Assembly: GCA_013420905.1 (NCBI GenBank)
Contig: JAAXNY010000006.1
Span: 1 to 64,000 of the forward strand
Direction of reading: 5' to 3'
DNA: 64,000 nucleotides
From: Collybia mongolica
Lineage: Eukaryota > Basidiomycota > Agaricomycetes > Agaricales > Clitocybaceae
In this document: one piece after another, positions 45,106 to 58,690 of the stretch
How positions within the stretch are numbered: the first letter of the stretch is position 1
Layout of the letters: each line of letters begins with the position of its first letter
Notes under the pieces: model-generated
Database searches by the model: none
Told to the model about the DNA's origin: nothing
What the model saw: the letters and a program-made list of their open reading frames with translations, nothing else
Position numbers and translations under genes: made by a program

Positions 45106-48100
45106 GGCAGGGAATATGATCCTATAGCGCAAGACTTGGTAGCTGTGGGTATAAAAATATCATTGAACGTTAGTGGCTTCGCATGAGGAAACATACGCGA
45201 GGGATGCTGGACGCGAGAAATCTCACTGAGCGTGGCGTTGATCTGGGCCAGGGAGAATCTCACAGAATCGTGGCGCGGGCTTGCGTCGACGTGCCAGGAC
45301 GGGACCCCGGTAACCTATCCGGCTCGTCCTATTTAGGCCAGCGTCAGCAGAATAGTTCGAATAAGTATTTTTACAGTTATGAAGAGATATTCAGGAAACA
45401 TGTATGAGAGTAGATGTCATAGTTCAAATGTGTGTAGCGAAATTGATTATATCATTTGAACCAGGGGATAAAAACTGTATTTTAGTGATACTTCAATCAT
45501 TCATTTTACACGTATGCTATAACCTGAGCTGACCCTCGTCGTCGGGGCTGTCGCTGATATGCTAAATCTTCCCTGCCCATGCCAGAGCATAACAGACTAG
45601 GAAATTGAGCGCGGCCGTTCTAGTCGACGAGAACATCATCTGTTCCTGAATTGGCGGCATTAGGCGCTAAATACTGCAACTGAGAACTAGAAGAAACGGA
45701 CCAAGGTGTAATCATCGTTTTTCGACAAATTTTCCCGTGCGTTCAAAGGTTAGGTGTGGGGCGCCAGGCTGTCAATCTACCAAGAATCAGCATGAAAACT
45801 CAGGAGTAGAAGAAAAGAAACGTACTTGACATTCGGCAATGATACCCCGATTCCTGCATCATTACGCGTCGTCTTGTTTCAGATTGTACGCCAGGCGCAC
45901 GGATATCACCTCCGAAACTACCGCAGAGCCAGTCTAGGCCCTCTCCTCCGCATCTAAAGCGTCCAACGCGTTTGTATCTCCTCTGAGTTGGAATCTATTG
46001 GCGGACAAAGGAGCCAGGTTACATGTAGAATAATATTATGGGGGTGGTCATGGGGACATCTCCAGAACGAGACGCTGTATCGCAGGCTATTAATGCAAAG
46101 GTAAGGAGAGATTTCCTGACGTACTCACCAACACCCAACCTGCCAATAATCAGCGTAAAGATCGGAGAGGAAGAATGCGATCCTTCATGGCGTCTTACAG
46201 CGTGTTCCTTGACGCGCGCGCCAGCTGGTCATGTATTCCTGGCACACTTATGAAATTGCCGTGCTGGAGTGTTTGGGAGCGTGTCGCAGAAGCTGTGTTT
46301 CGGCGGTGGGGTTGTTATGAACGATGTGTAGTCCATTAGTTGGGATGGGTGGTGCTATATATGCGTAGAGGCGGTTGACTTTGGCAGTTGTAGCGTGGAG
46401 ATCCTATAACTTAGATACCAGACATGACGAAATGAAAGTCGCCTTGAGCCAAAGAAGCAGAGCAGGGGCCTGGGGGAAGAAACGAAGAGCGCATCAGTGC
46501 ACTCTGGAATACATCTCGTCATGGCCTTGGCTGCCCGAAGTCTTCAATCCGTAGGTATGGATCGTCACTGTAAGCCAATAGATTCCGTTCACTGGTGAGT
46601 TGCACTGTAAACAGCAAGCGAAGGCCTCCTGCACAAGCAAGCTTGATGCGGTAAGTGAAAATAGTCCATGAAATATGTACCAAGGTAGAGCCACTATTTC
46701 TCGAACAAAGCAACTGAAGCGATGACATTGTTGAGGCCAATGAATCACTATGAACCTACCCACCCCATGCACTGTCCTTTGCAAATCGGCTCCTCGTGTC
46801 GGGCCACATCGTTATATCCCAGCATCACACGTCCAAACACGGGCGTCGACAAACATTCTGGAATCTACTGACCTACATAATCAAATCGGATTCACCCGGA
46901 CCATGCCCACTCGTCTTCATGAACTACCACAATACTCATCCACTTCGCACTCAACTCCTATAATGCTCCTCCTCCTCCATCAGCGACTTGACTCTACAAG
47001 TACAGACAAGCACCCCCATCTCAATATCGTGCTCAAACCTTCTTAAACCAGCAGCAACGTCACTAGGCACCGCAATGTAGTTGGTTCTTCTGTATCTACT
47101 CGCAGCGTAGGAAAAAGAGTTGACAATCGAGTTCAGCCTCGAAGGCTGGTCCATCGCCCTAACGAGACGGAGGATTTGCCGAAAATGATCTTGTTCAAAC
47201 GTCGGGTGCATACCTATCTTATCTCTGTACTGATTATATGCTGATTATTAGGACTCACTACTTTCTTTGTGCCTTCCAGCGTACCGCCATGTTCTGTTCA
47301 GATATGGAATCGAACTTACTCGGGCGCAGCTGAAATGAGGCGTCGCGTGTTCAATCACCATCCATCCTACCGCTGGAAGTCGATAATGGGATGGTACCGC
47401 AGGAGAGATCCAAGAATTGACTCACTTTCATTCAAGTATGCTCTCAGGACATCTTTCCATCTCTTGAGCCGATCGATCATGATGCGGCGTGCCGTTCACC
47501 AAGGACATCGTATGATGTATGCTATAAATATGTGACACAGCCAGCTCGTAGGTTCGGTACGACCCCTTCGATAATTATCCAGACGTGGGCGTAATGATTG
47601 GTTCGCGTGGACACGTTGATGTGGAAGATGTATGCGATCAATGAATAAGTTTGAATATTCCTTCGCCCCATATCCAATCGTTGCCAACCTACTGAGAGTG
47701 ATCGACGTAAAGATAATGGTGAGTATTCCTCCGCGTCGTCGTTCGCATTATCAAGTCCCTGATGCCGCACATCTAGCATCGGATGGTACTCGTTCTCTTT
47801 AGCTTTTCTCTTCTCGTGTTCGACTGGCCCCGCTGAACTCAAACCTCAGATTATTGGTCCGTTACCCCCAGGGGAGGCTGACTGCGTTGGTGACAATTGC
47901 CAAGACATCCTGACGGGAAACGCTCGATAAGAAAAGAATTGCAATGCTATTTGTTGACTAATTTGTGTACATGTGCGTATATAACACCACAATATACAAA
48001 TTCGTCCACTTCTATGATACCACCGGGCCTCGTAAGGCCCCCCATGACACTGTTTACGCGATCTCAATGTGTTGGTTGCTGGCGCCGGGCCTGTATCTGT

Positions 48101-48501
48101 ATCAAAAATGTGCACCAAGCGAAAGGCTGAGTTCAAAAGAAGGTCTCTGCTGGACATTTGGGAAAGAACATACATTGCCTCCAATGATATTACTACTATT
48201 TGACTGAAGACCAAGGCTCAGACGTGTGTCAGGACAACGGATCGCAGCATTCCCTAAGCGTTGATTTTATGACAGATGGTAGAGCTCCTAACAAGTTATG
48301 GCCGTGGTAGACTGATAGTATGAAAGTTAACGTTGCGCATCGGAAGGACGCGCGTGGGCCCGGCCCGGTATCAAATTTACACGAGGTGATGCACAGCCTT
48401 GACAAGGAAGGGTACAAGCACTCCTCTTTGCAACGTATCGCTCATCGTATACACTGTCAGAAAGCCTTATACCAAGTCACAACGTTCAGCGCTCATACAA
48501 G
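45106..48501. other. Long intergenic stretch, no confidently supported gene
   Basis: It includes the 5' intron of HET gene 2. A minus frame at 46951-47211 (MHPTFEQDHFRQILRLVRA) has fair coding character and an ATG, but no domain I know. Others (46038-46253 plus; 47522-47842 minus; 48320-48610 plus) are weaker. CpG content is normal and no repeats from the left half occur here. Confidence 0.35.
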
Positions 48502-51500
48502 ATGGAAAACAAGCCTCACAGATCCCTACACAAACGTTTTCTTAGCAGAATCTCCAAACCGATCAAGGATTCAAGTACTAGCCGCGAACAATCTCAGGCG
48601 TCTCTCTTAAATCCTAGTATCGATCTTTTTTCTCCTGTAGTACCCGACGCCATCCAAGGACCAGATCAACAAGGAGGAACTTCCATGTCGGAGGCTATAG
48701 TTCTCCCACAAGGTGAGTGCTCTCTTTCGTCGATATCCTGGGAGCCTCCGGCTGACCTTTTGATGGGCTGGCATTCATAGGCCAAGCAGCGCCCCCAGTA
48801 TCTCTTGAATCACTCGCTTCCGTAACAAATACTCCAGTCTCAATGCCCGCCCACCCGGGACTCACTCCATCACAAGTCTCGACAACTGGTGTGGTGTCGG
48901 TCCCACCTGGCCTGACGTCCACGCATTCTTTGATAGACACATCGCCAGCTGCAAAACTTGCAAAGAACATCGCTAAAGGTACACTGGGGATACTTAGTAG
49001 TGCTGCTGCAGGAATCCCTATCCCAGGGATTAAGGGAATCTTTGATACTATTAATCGTGTGATTGACGCCATTGAGGTAAGTGGCAAGGTGCATGATAAA
49101 CTCAAATCAGGTTAATATCATCTGTTATACTGTAGGTCACCCAAGCAAATCAAGAAGGATTTCGAAACCTTGAAACCCATTGTAAGATACTGATGAATAC
49201 TGTCATTATCCCACTCCAGGCCCAGACAGAAATTCCCCATACCCTTCAATCTAATCTGGTTAAACTGGATAGGTAATCAATTCTTTTCACAGTTGGCCTT
49301 TGGCCCTGACTATTATCCATAGTGACCTAAGAAAAATACTCAGTGATGTTAAAAATCAAATGATGTTAGGTACCATGACACGTTTCATCAACAATCAGGA
49401 TGATCTAGCTGCCCTTACCAAGATGGATCAAGAAATTTCCCAATTTCTAGCCTTTTATTTGGTATGTGTTTTAGACAGCAGAATTCCAATAGCAAATAAC
49501 AATAGCCCTATAGGCCACTCTGCTTACACATGTTCACCAGGCAATGTTAGGTGACAGGGAGAAGCAAGCCATTGTATGAATTCCCCTTTTGAAACATATA
49601 GGTGTCAATTGAACTTTTTAATAGGAAAAGCTTCCCAAGGTGAAAGCTGGATATGATGATCATATTGGTGGCATCCCAGATCGTGTCAATTGCTTTGCAG
49701 GTACTAGACAACAGCTGCTCACTGACATAAAAGCTTGGATCCATGGTTCTAAACAAGATGAACCCATCTATGTCTTATATGGCATTGCTGGTATTGGAAA
49801 GACTACTGTAGCTCAAACAATTGCAGAGTATGCTGCAGGCTTAACACTGCTTGGTGCCAGCTTTTTCTTCTCCAGAGCTGAGGATGAACATAAGAGTGGA
49901 GATCACTTCTTCTCCACCCTTGCTTTTCAATTGGCTCAGTATGATACAAATCTTGGGTCTCATATTGCTGCTGCTCTGCTAAATGCTCCTGATGCTTGGC
50001 ATAAAACTCTGGCAACTCAAATGAATCATCTTGTTGTGGACCCTTTAAAGAAAGCTCAACTCCGGATGCCTTTGATTCTGGTGATTGATGCTCTTGATGA
50101 ATGTATTGCATCTGATGCAAAAATCATTTTGGAGCTACTAGCAAGAAACATCCAATATATGCCAAATTGCAAAATATTTTTGACTACCAGACCTGAATCA
50201 CATATCAAGACAGTTCTGGCAACCAGAACCCATCTCAAACTATTCTTTCTTCATGAAATTGAAACTTCAATTGCCAGAGGTGACATTGGGTTGTTTTTAC
50301 AGCATGCACTTTCAAAGGATCAGATTGCAAAGTTTTTGCAATACAATGAATGGGAACCTAACAAGAAAGACTTGGAAGCCTTAGTAGATAAATGTGGGAT
50401 CTTGTTCATCATGGCATCTACAGCTGTCAAATATATTCTGGATGAATACTTGAACAACCCTTCATCACAAATGAGCTGACTACTTAGTGGTCTTGACATT
50501 GAGGAAGGGGAACTTGGTGTTACATCCTTTCTGGACAGGATGTATTTAAACATTCTGAAGTCTGCTGTGCCAGCTAGAAATAGCATTGGATATATACAGA
50601 ACTTCAAGAGAGTTATTGGAGCAGTCATTGTACTGGAAGATCTTCTGTCAATGTCTTCTCTTGCCTTTCTTTTGGACATGAAAGAGTCAGATGTAAGAAC
50701 CACACTTCAGAACCTACATTCTATTTTGGCACCTGTCAGTAATAATCAAGCACCACAGCTTTATCACAAATCATTTCCTGATTTTATTACAAACAAGGAG
50801 CGCTGCAGGGACAGTCAGTTTTACATTGTTCCACAAGTACATCATTCTCAGGTAGCTCAGGCCTGTTTTACCATCATGGACAAGCACATTCATGCAAATA
50901 TGTACAGTCTGAAAGGCATACAAAAATACATGAGCAATGCTCAGCTTGTAGAGAAAAATCTCACTACCAAAATTTCTAATGAACTCAAATATGCTTGTAT
51001 ATACTGGGCTGCTCATCTGAGCAAGACAGAAAACTTTGATATTAACTCCCTGCACAATATGCTGTATGAGTTTGCCTTCACACACCTACTCCATTGGATG
51101 GAAGTTCTGAGCCTGGTTGGAAGGCTAGAGACAGCCTATGAAGCATTGAAACTGGCGCAACAAGTGGTGGTGAGTAATTCAAAATGTACCTAGATGTATG
51201 GAACTTGGGCTAAAACAAATTGCCAGATACAATGGAATGGCTCAAAGTCAGAAGAGTTACATGAAATGTTGTATGATGGGTCCCAATGTGTGACCAGGTT
51301 TTATGAAGTTATCAAAAAGTCTGCACTACATGTTTATTTTTCAGCACTACCATTTTCCCCACCAAGGAGTCAGATATATACTAGATATGCTTCCACTGTC
51401 AAAGGTCTGCCAACTGTTGCTAGAGGGCAGCAAGATCATTGGGACCCCTTGTTCGCAACTCTAGAGCATTTTGATAGTGTTAATACTATAGCATTTTCAT

Positions 51501-53152
51501 CTGATGGCTCTAGGCTGGCCTCTGGTTCAGATGACCACACTATAAAGCTCTGGAATGGAATCACAGGAGCTAACATTGCAACACTAGAGGGCCATTCAGA
51601 CATTGTCAGTACTGTTGCATTCTCATTGGATGGCTCCAGGCTGGCATCTGGATCACATGATGATACTGTCAAGCTTTGGGATGGAGTTACGGGAGCTGAT
51701 ATTGCAACACTAGAGGTTCATTCAGGTGGTGTCAGTGGAGTTGCATTCTCATCCAATGGCTCTAGACTGGCCTCTGGTTCATATGACAGCACTATAAAGC
51801 TCTGGAATGGAATTACAGGAGCTAACATTGCCACATTAGAGGGCCATTCAGATTATGTCACAGCCATTGCATTCTCATCTGATGGCTCCAGGCTAGCTTC
51901 TGTTTCATATGACATGACTGTCAGGCTTTGGGATGGAGTTACAGGAGCTAACATTGCAACACTAGAGGGCCATTCAAACATTGTGAGTGCTATTGCATTC
52001 TCATCTGATGGCTCCAGGCTAGCCTCTGGTTCAATGGATTGCACTGTCAAGGTTTGGAATGGAACTACAGGAGCTAACATTGCAACACTAGAGGGCCATT
52101 CAGATTATGTTACAGCCATTGCATTCTCATCTGATGGCTCCAGGTTGGCCTCTGGTTCATATGACAAGACTGTCAAGCTTTGGGATGGAATTACAGGATC
52201 TAACATTGCAACATTAGAGGGACATTCACACATAGTCTTCACTATTGCATTCTCATCTGATGGCTCCAGGCTGGCCTCAGGATCTGTTGACTGCACTATA
52301 AAGCTCTGGAATGGAATCACAGGAGCTAACATTGCAACGCTAGAGGGCCATTCAGGCAGTGTTGGTGCTATTGCATTCTCATCTAATGACTCCAGGCTGG
52401 CCTCAGGATCTGCTGATTGCACTGTCAAGCTTTGGGATGGGATCATAGGAGCTGACATTGCAACACTAGAGGGTCATTCAGATTGGGTCAATGCTGTTGC
52501 ATTCTCATTTGATGGCTCAAGGCTAGCCTCTGGTTCACATGACAGGACTGTCAAGCTTTGGGATGGAATTACAGGAGCTAACATTGCCACACTAGAGGGC
52601 CATTCAGACATTGTCAGTGCTGTTGCATTCTCATTTGATGGATCCAGGCTGGCATCTGGTTCACATGATGACACTGTCAAGCTTTGGGATGGGATTACAG
52701 GAGCTAACGTGGCAACACTTAAGGGCCATACTCACCACATCAAAACTGTTGTATTCTCCTCTGATGGCTCTATCATCATCTCAGAAGACTATTTTGGCAG
52801 TGTCAAGTATTGGGGTGGGTCCACTGGAATTGCTCTTGTCCCAGAAAACATCCTCCAATCAATTTTACCTCCCAGTTCACCTCATCAAATATTTTCCAGT
52901 CTTCCCATCAGGTCCAGTCCACCCTCTGAGACAACCCAAAGTGGTGCAACAGCTCTAGATCTGCCCAGTGAATATATGATCCGAGGCCCCACCATCATAC
53001 ATAATCTGAGCCTTGTACCTATCATTTGGTTACCAACTGATCTTTATCAAAACTTCTGCAGTCACACTCATCATTCAAACTTGTTTGCCTTTGGCCTTTA
53101 TTCTGGAAATGTCACTCTACTGAGACTTCCACCTATCAATGACCTCCTATAA
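48502..53152 (+). CDS. NACHT-WD40 NLR-like protein, seven exons, one in-frame TGA
   Basis: Exons are 48502-48712, 48781-49076, 49136-49272, 49323-49461, 49541-49573, 49625-51169 and 51227-53152; all introns are GT-AG and keep the frame, giving about 1,427 residues. The N-terminal helical region has a Gly/Ala-rich segment (SSAAAGIPIPGIKGIF). The NACHT NTPase has Walker A (GIAGIGKTT, about residue 325) and Walker B (LILVIDALDECI, about 422). Eleven WD repeats start near residue 863, followed by a 100-residue tail. Such STAND proteins sense a ligand with the repeats and signal through the N-terminus, as in fungal HET-E/HET-D. A TGA at 50477-50479 interrupts the conserved end of the NACHT region (NPSSQMS then LLSGLD), most simply a CGA mutation, so this allele may be inactive. 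CpG is normal in exons 1-2 and nearly absent after 49136. Confidence 0.85.
51455..52850 (+). repeat. Array of eleven near-identical WD40 repeats, 126-bp unit
   Basis: Ten units of 42 codons share ATLEGHS...AFSSDGSRLASGS...KLWDGITGANI almost unchanged, and the eleventh is diverged. Variation is concentrated at the two or three residues after GHS (DI, GG, DY, NI, HI, GS, DW) and around the D of the fourth strand (SDDH, SYDS, SMDC, SVDC, SHDR). The unit is also conserved in DNA, so it can expand, contract or be homogenised by recombination. Confidence 0.93.
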
Positions 53153-53593
53153 TTAGTTCAAGCTATGATTGATGTTTTTTTATCTCTCTGCTTTTTAAAT
53201 GTTGTACTGACTTCCTTCAAACATCCCTCATAGTATTGAAAGAATAGTTATACTCTATTTGTAATCACTGGATGTTTATGGCACAGATGGACAGCAAAAG
53301 CAAGGAAAGTAAAGGAAAGGTGATGGATAAATTTAATGAATACAACTACGATGCATGATATTCCAGGAACTTATATCATGGGGCTGGAGTAGAGTTTCAA
53401 GATATACATGACTCGATCAGCTATATCCGCAGAATCACAAAGAACAAAAGACCAAGCAAGGGGTCCCACAACACTTCTGAGTTCGAAGCAATAGTTGTAC
53501 ATTGATTTATGCATCTCAATAGTCCAATAACATGACAACAACACTAAATAACATCCAGCATAATATATAGCCCCACCCACAAGTATTTCATCT
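53153..53593. other. Short intergenic region between convergent genes
   Basis: It lies between the ends of the NACHT-WD40 gene (plus) and the P450 gene (minus) and should contain both terminators. No further feature is seen. Confidence 0.5.
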
Positions 53594-55876
53594 TCATGTC
53601 CCATAGTCGTCTATGAGATCCCTGATACCTTCAAACGTCTTCGCGGCCCGGGGCTCGAAGAACACCTTGAACGGCATAGGATGCGTATTCGCCGATTCCG
53701 TGAACGCCCACTCGTCAATGGGCGACGAGGGATCCTTCCTGATGGTGAACGCCCACTGGATAAGGGCGGTGTTTATGTACACAGATCTGTAATAGGGCAC
53801 GCGTCAGCAAGCTGACAGGGCGACGGGAGATGAAAAAGACCACGCTACGTACGCGCTAGCCATATGTTGTCCAGGGCACACTCTGATGCAAGGGTTCGTT
53901 CATGAGTATTCGGGTGGGGACACGAGCGCCAAACCGAGACCACTCACCGCCGCCCAAAGCCAAACGTGAATGCTTTCAGCTCCTCCCTGATCTTGCCGTC
54001 CTTGTTGATCCACCGCTGGGGGTCGAACTTCTCTGGATCGGGGAAGACTACTGGATCCCGGCCGACGGACCACACGTTCCCGATGACGGACGCTCCCTTA
54101 GGGATGATGTAGTCTTGCTGTGGGCGCCCATGGGAAAAGAAATGAAATAAACAACGCAACTTCGCACACGGGCAAAGCGAAATTACGCACCCAGATGATG
54201 TCCTTCGTCGCTTTGTGTGCGAAACCTATAGCCGGCGCAAGTCAGCCTCGAGGCACGGGCCGTTGCGGGCGAAAGAGTAAACGAAGCTACGCACCACCGG
54301 CGGAGACAGGGCGCCACCTGAACGACTCGAGCACGAACGCGTTGGTCTGGGGGAGCATCTCCTGATCGGCAAAGGTCGGGGCTGATGACGACAAGGCACG
54401 AGATCAGCGACACACACACAACCAACAAAAACGTGGGGGGGGGGGGGGTTAAACTTGCCTCGTTCACGGCCGATGACCGTATCCAGCTCCTCCCGAACCT
54501 TGGCGTGTGCCTCGGGATAACACGCAGCCGCAAGCACGCCCACAGAGATCGCAGAGGCCGTGGTATCTGAACCGGCGCCGAACATGCTCCCGGCGAGATA
54601 CGAAACCTCGTCGTCTGATAGCTCGAGCTCCTGCTGTCGCTCCAAGAGATATTTGCCGAAAGAGTCGGGGATAGATTCTCCACTTTCCTGTATCGATCAC
54701 GATCGGATACCGATAATCGAGAGGAACAGGAAAAACGAACGCACCATTTGTTTTTTTACAACGCTAAGCTGGCGCTTGAATAGTGCCAATTCCTCCGCGT
54801 GACCTTCCTTCAACTCCTTGAGATATCCAGGGATGTAGCTAGACAAACGATCAGCCCAAGAAGGTAAGACCATGCAGGCAGGAAATCCTTACCGAAGGAA
54901 GGGGTACACATCAACTCGCCACACCCCCGGGCGCAAGGTGACACCAAGACGTGTTAGGCAACGATTAACTTCAATAACGTCAGGGTCTTCGTATGAGCCG
55001 GGCACCTTCCCATATGCGAGCGCCATAACCACGGATGCAGAATACCTAAAGGATCACCAACGTTTTCCATCAGCAAAAAAAGCCGCCAGTCGTGGCGGGG
55101 GGTTTGGCAAAAACCTTTTAGCATGGTCTTGGTGCCGTTCTGGTGCACCAACGAGGTCGAGTATGTGCTGGCGCGCTGCGCGCATAAGGGTTGGGCCATA
55201 TGAATTGACGACACGAGGCTGGAGGTGGGCGTGGAGGGCTCTGCAAGGAGTTAAGGAGAACAGGGTTGTCGGCGTTAGTGCTGCTCGACGGTCACATGAT
55301 GACGGGCATAGAAAAAGTGTGGAACGGAGCTTTCGGGTCCGTTGCCGTCTCGCAGCGGCCAAAAATAAACCCGACAGTGTATGGTGGAGAAGTGTGTGGA
55401 AATGGGGAGAAGGAGCTCACCTACGCATTCGTTTGAAGCGCTCACCGGCTGGAGTGAGTAGAACTCGCATGCCACCAGAAAGCGTTTCGCCTGCTGAGAT
55501 GGATACTGGTCGGTCGACGAGTGCAGCGCCTTCTCGCTCCATGATGTCAATTGCAGCCTGCAGGCGACCGACGACGATGATTGTGTTGGTGCCTTGTCTT
55601 AACGAGAACACAGGACCGTATTCTTGCGTCCATTCTTCGAATTTTCGATAGGCACTGAATGCGGAATGAACAAAGTTTGAATAATCCAAAATTGAAGCGA
55701 ACATACAACGCAGAGGGGATGGAATTTCCGAATATCCAGCTGTCCTTTGGAGGACCGGGGGGTAGGGGGAGTGTTGATTTTGCATTAAGTCTTTTATGAA
55801 TGAGGGCGACGATAGTGAGACATAGCACAGTCACCGCGATGGTTTCTGGCTGCCTGAGGAGTTCGCCGAGAGCCAT
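53594..55876 (-). CDS. Cytochrome P450 monooxygenase
   Basis: The ATG is at 55876 (MALGELLRQPETIAVTVLC), beginning with a membrane anchor and the proline hinge PLPPGPPKDS. Exons read through about eight short introns. Signature motifs are the I-helix AGSMFGAGSDTTASAI (near 54590), the K-helix ESFRWRP (near 54320), PDPEKFDPQRWI (near 54020) and the heme loop FTFGFGRR-VCPGQHMA, whose cysteine follows an intron near 53890-53955. The enzyme should sit in the ER membrane and oxidise small molecules with electrons from P450 reductase. I cannot name family or substrate. The frame is intact. No backbone biosynthetic gene lies nearby, so a metabolite cluster is not indicated. A G-run of about 12 lies in one intron (near 54437). 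Confidence 0.9.
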
Positions 55877-56065
55877 GGGTGATTCGTTTGTGGGAGAGAA
55901 GGAAAGAAAGCAGAGTTATGTTTCTTTTACTCCAAGATCCGACGATAAGTATAGCGCTCTGCACGCGAGTAGATCCGGTCACGAGTAGCCTGGGGATCGA
56001 TTGATAGTACGGGGAAGAGGAGCTCGATTGATAATCGTGCCTTTTCATTCATGGGTTCTTATGGG

Positions 56066-56076
56066 CTTTATATATA
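56066..56076 (-). promoter_or_regulatory. TATA box upstream of the P450
   Basis: The minus strand reads CTATATATAAAGCCC about 190 bp before the ATG. The leader that follows contains an upstream ATG (56048) opening an 84-codon frame that overlaps the P450 start. Confidence 0.5.
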
Positions 56077-58690
56077 GGAGAACCTGCATCGATCAGCACG
56101 AAGCACCGCAGGTTCCAGTCAGCAGCCCGAAACGAAAGGCCGGTCATTCACAGTGACTATAACCTATAAGGAACCTGCAAGCCAACAAGGCAGGATCGGA
56201 TAACACCCTTCGTTTACATCTACTCGTTTAATTACTGGAGGGTCGCGACAGCCCTGTCATCATCGTGGGCTGACCTGAGTTCAGCCAGGTTCAGCCTTGA
56301 ACTGATCGGTGGCTGAAATTTCTAGCGCAAGTGACGGTCCGTGCGCTTCACCAAAGAAGGCTACAAACTTCCCGCGTGATCCGTCCCTTTGCTCGTGGCA
56401 CCCAGCCTTGCCCATCGGACACGTACCCTTGGCGACCTCGTTCACGAAGGGGAGGCCAACGTTTATCCCAATCGATGGCCCGTGCTGCCTCGTCGGACTC
56501 TGCGACAGCGACGGCAGTGGAATGGACCTACCCTTCTTCCAACGCCGAGCTTGCTAGTGGATAACGATGCAACTGGCCCCCCATAGCTATTGGCGCGCAG
56601 AACAAGCATGTGCAAATTTATACATTGACATCTGTCAGTGGCTTCTATGTACGCGTTTTCTCTCACCTGTCATTTGCCTGCTTTCTAGAGCACCACTTCG
56701 TGCACGTTTCATTCCTTCTGGTGTACGCAGAAAATTCCTCCATCTCGTCACTCAATTGCAATCCAACGTCAAACCATTCTATCAGCAGCAGCATTTCTTC
56801 TAGTAAATCGGAACCATTTCGCAGCCCATCAGAGCGGTAACCCTAGCACATGTAAGCATCCCATCATACGGTTCTCGCACTTACCCAGCATTTCTCACTC
56901 ATACAACACTGCCCCAACAATCCACCAGTCGTCACTGATGTCGACGATGCTGGCATTAACCGAGTTATTTATACACCATTCTCCAAAATACATGACTTTT
57001 TGCCCATGGGGAAGTGTTATAGACGGAACCTCTATCAACATCCTGTCATCTCTTTCAAGGCAGTTGTTCTAATGCCCTCTGCATGTGAAAGCTTACCCCA
57101 TCGAGACGACTGACGCAGCCCGACAGTGATGATCATGACCGCCAGAGCTTATAATGCTAACCGCCTCGGTCCGGATCATCGCCACCGAAAGTCGTCATTG
57201 TAAAGCTAGACTGAAATTTACATAGTGTGAGTGCGGCGTTTTCTCTGACCGCCATAAACTGCTGGCTGGACTATTTATCCCTGCAGTTTCTGATCACATG
57301 GTCATCAACCTTTGAGCGGCAGCGAATCGGAAGAATGTCATAAAAAACTAGTACTCCCAACATCTGTCATGGAGCCCGAATATCCAACTCAGCGCACACC
57401 TCACGAACCGTCATATTTGTAACTCAACCTCTTTTTTTCTGTCGTAGCCTTCATTCAATCAAGTCTGTTGACAATTCAACTAATAATCCGCTACATAATC
57501 CGCGCCCCAAACACTGACTATATCCCAAACGCAGCCCTACACACTCTGCCTTGAAGTGGGCATGATCTACGACCCATTCCACTGCGTGGTAGCTGTAAGG
57601 AAGCCCCACAAAACATGGATGATGCCATAGTACTTCTTGTATATATTTTCGCTTCTCATGCTCTCCCACCTTTCACAACAAGCAGCAACTACCCACACAT
57701 GTCGAAACAAATACTCCGAACATTCTATCCCGATTTCAGGCCACCTCCACTCAATACACTGCACCCCATGGCCACCAATCGAAGCATATCAGCCCCAAAT
57801 TCAACAATGAGACTCACGCCGTCCCCCACGATCTATTGTATCGCACTGCCCCCACAGTCCCATGTGTGCGAACACAGCACACCGGAAGAAATCGCCACTC
57901 CATTAACCTGGGCCAGATAAAGGCCTTGTGTCCCACCAGAATTCGGCGGTCTCATGGTTACTTAAGAATAGGACGCTTCACATGTCTCCTTCTCCGAAAT
58001 ATGGCCGCCGGAATATATATTTTGGCGAAAGGGCATGCACGGGGAACAAACGCGTGTCTAGAGTTGAAGTCTGGACGCGCGTGGCCAGACGCAAAATGAC
58101 TTCTTGGGCGTGACATTATTGATTTCCCCAAGGACACAAAAAGCCAGACCTGGGTGTGAAAGCCGTTTGAGCGCTGTTGTACCGCGCATACAACCTTGCG
58201 GTGCCTTCAAGCCCGGAAGAAGAGACCGGTCTTGTTCGTGCAGATACCGTGTTTTCCAGAGATGGATGGGACGATTCCCCACGAGGGACACAGCGATTTC
58301 AATACAGCAATCCTTTCACTGGTCAGTGGGCTGGACCCCAAAAACGGGCACGCGGGCGTCAACTAGCCAAAGGCAATTTCACCCACCTCCAAAAGGCCAT
58401 CCCGGATATACGAAATACACACCATTCGCCTGGTTATAAAGAGCGTTTTCCATCGCCGAAGTGCCCATATGTATGACTCCACGGGCAGACCTGGCTGAAT
58501 GACCGCACAAGGCCCTAGGCCTTATTCTTGGTACGAACGAGAGCGACGACTTGCAGGAATGCAGCGATCGATAGAGCGAAGAACAACGGGAGCCAGCCAG
58601 AACACGTAGCACGGGTGGGATTGACTCACAGGCGCGCAGCATCGACGAGGGCGGAAACCCTTACCCAAGTCCCGGAGGGGGGGGGGGATG
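56077..58690. other. Intergenic region, no confidently supported gene
   Basis: Short frames without a domain include 57451-57669 (minus), 57615-57920 (plus) and 58177-58476 (plus; VRADTVFSRDGWDD), the last with fair coding character. No repeats are shared with the left half. There is a G-run at about 58677-58687. Confidence 0.35.

Noticed and set aside
51436..52680. Minus-strand frames across the WD40 region
   Set aside because: They are mirror frames of the 126-bp repeat and carry no family signal.
53594..55876. Secondary metabolite cluster around the P450
   Set aside because: No synthase, transporter or cluster regulator is found within the window near it.
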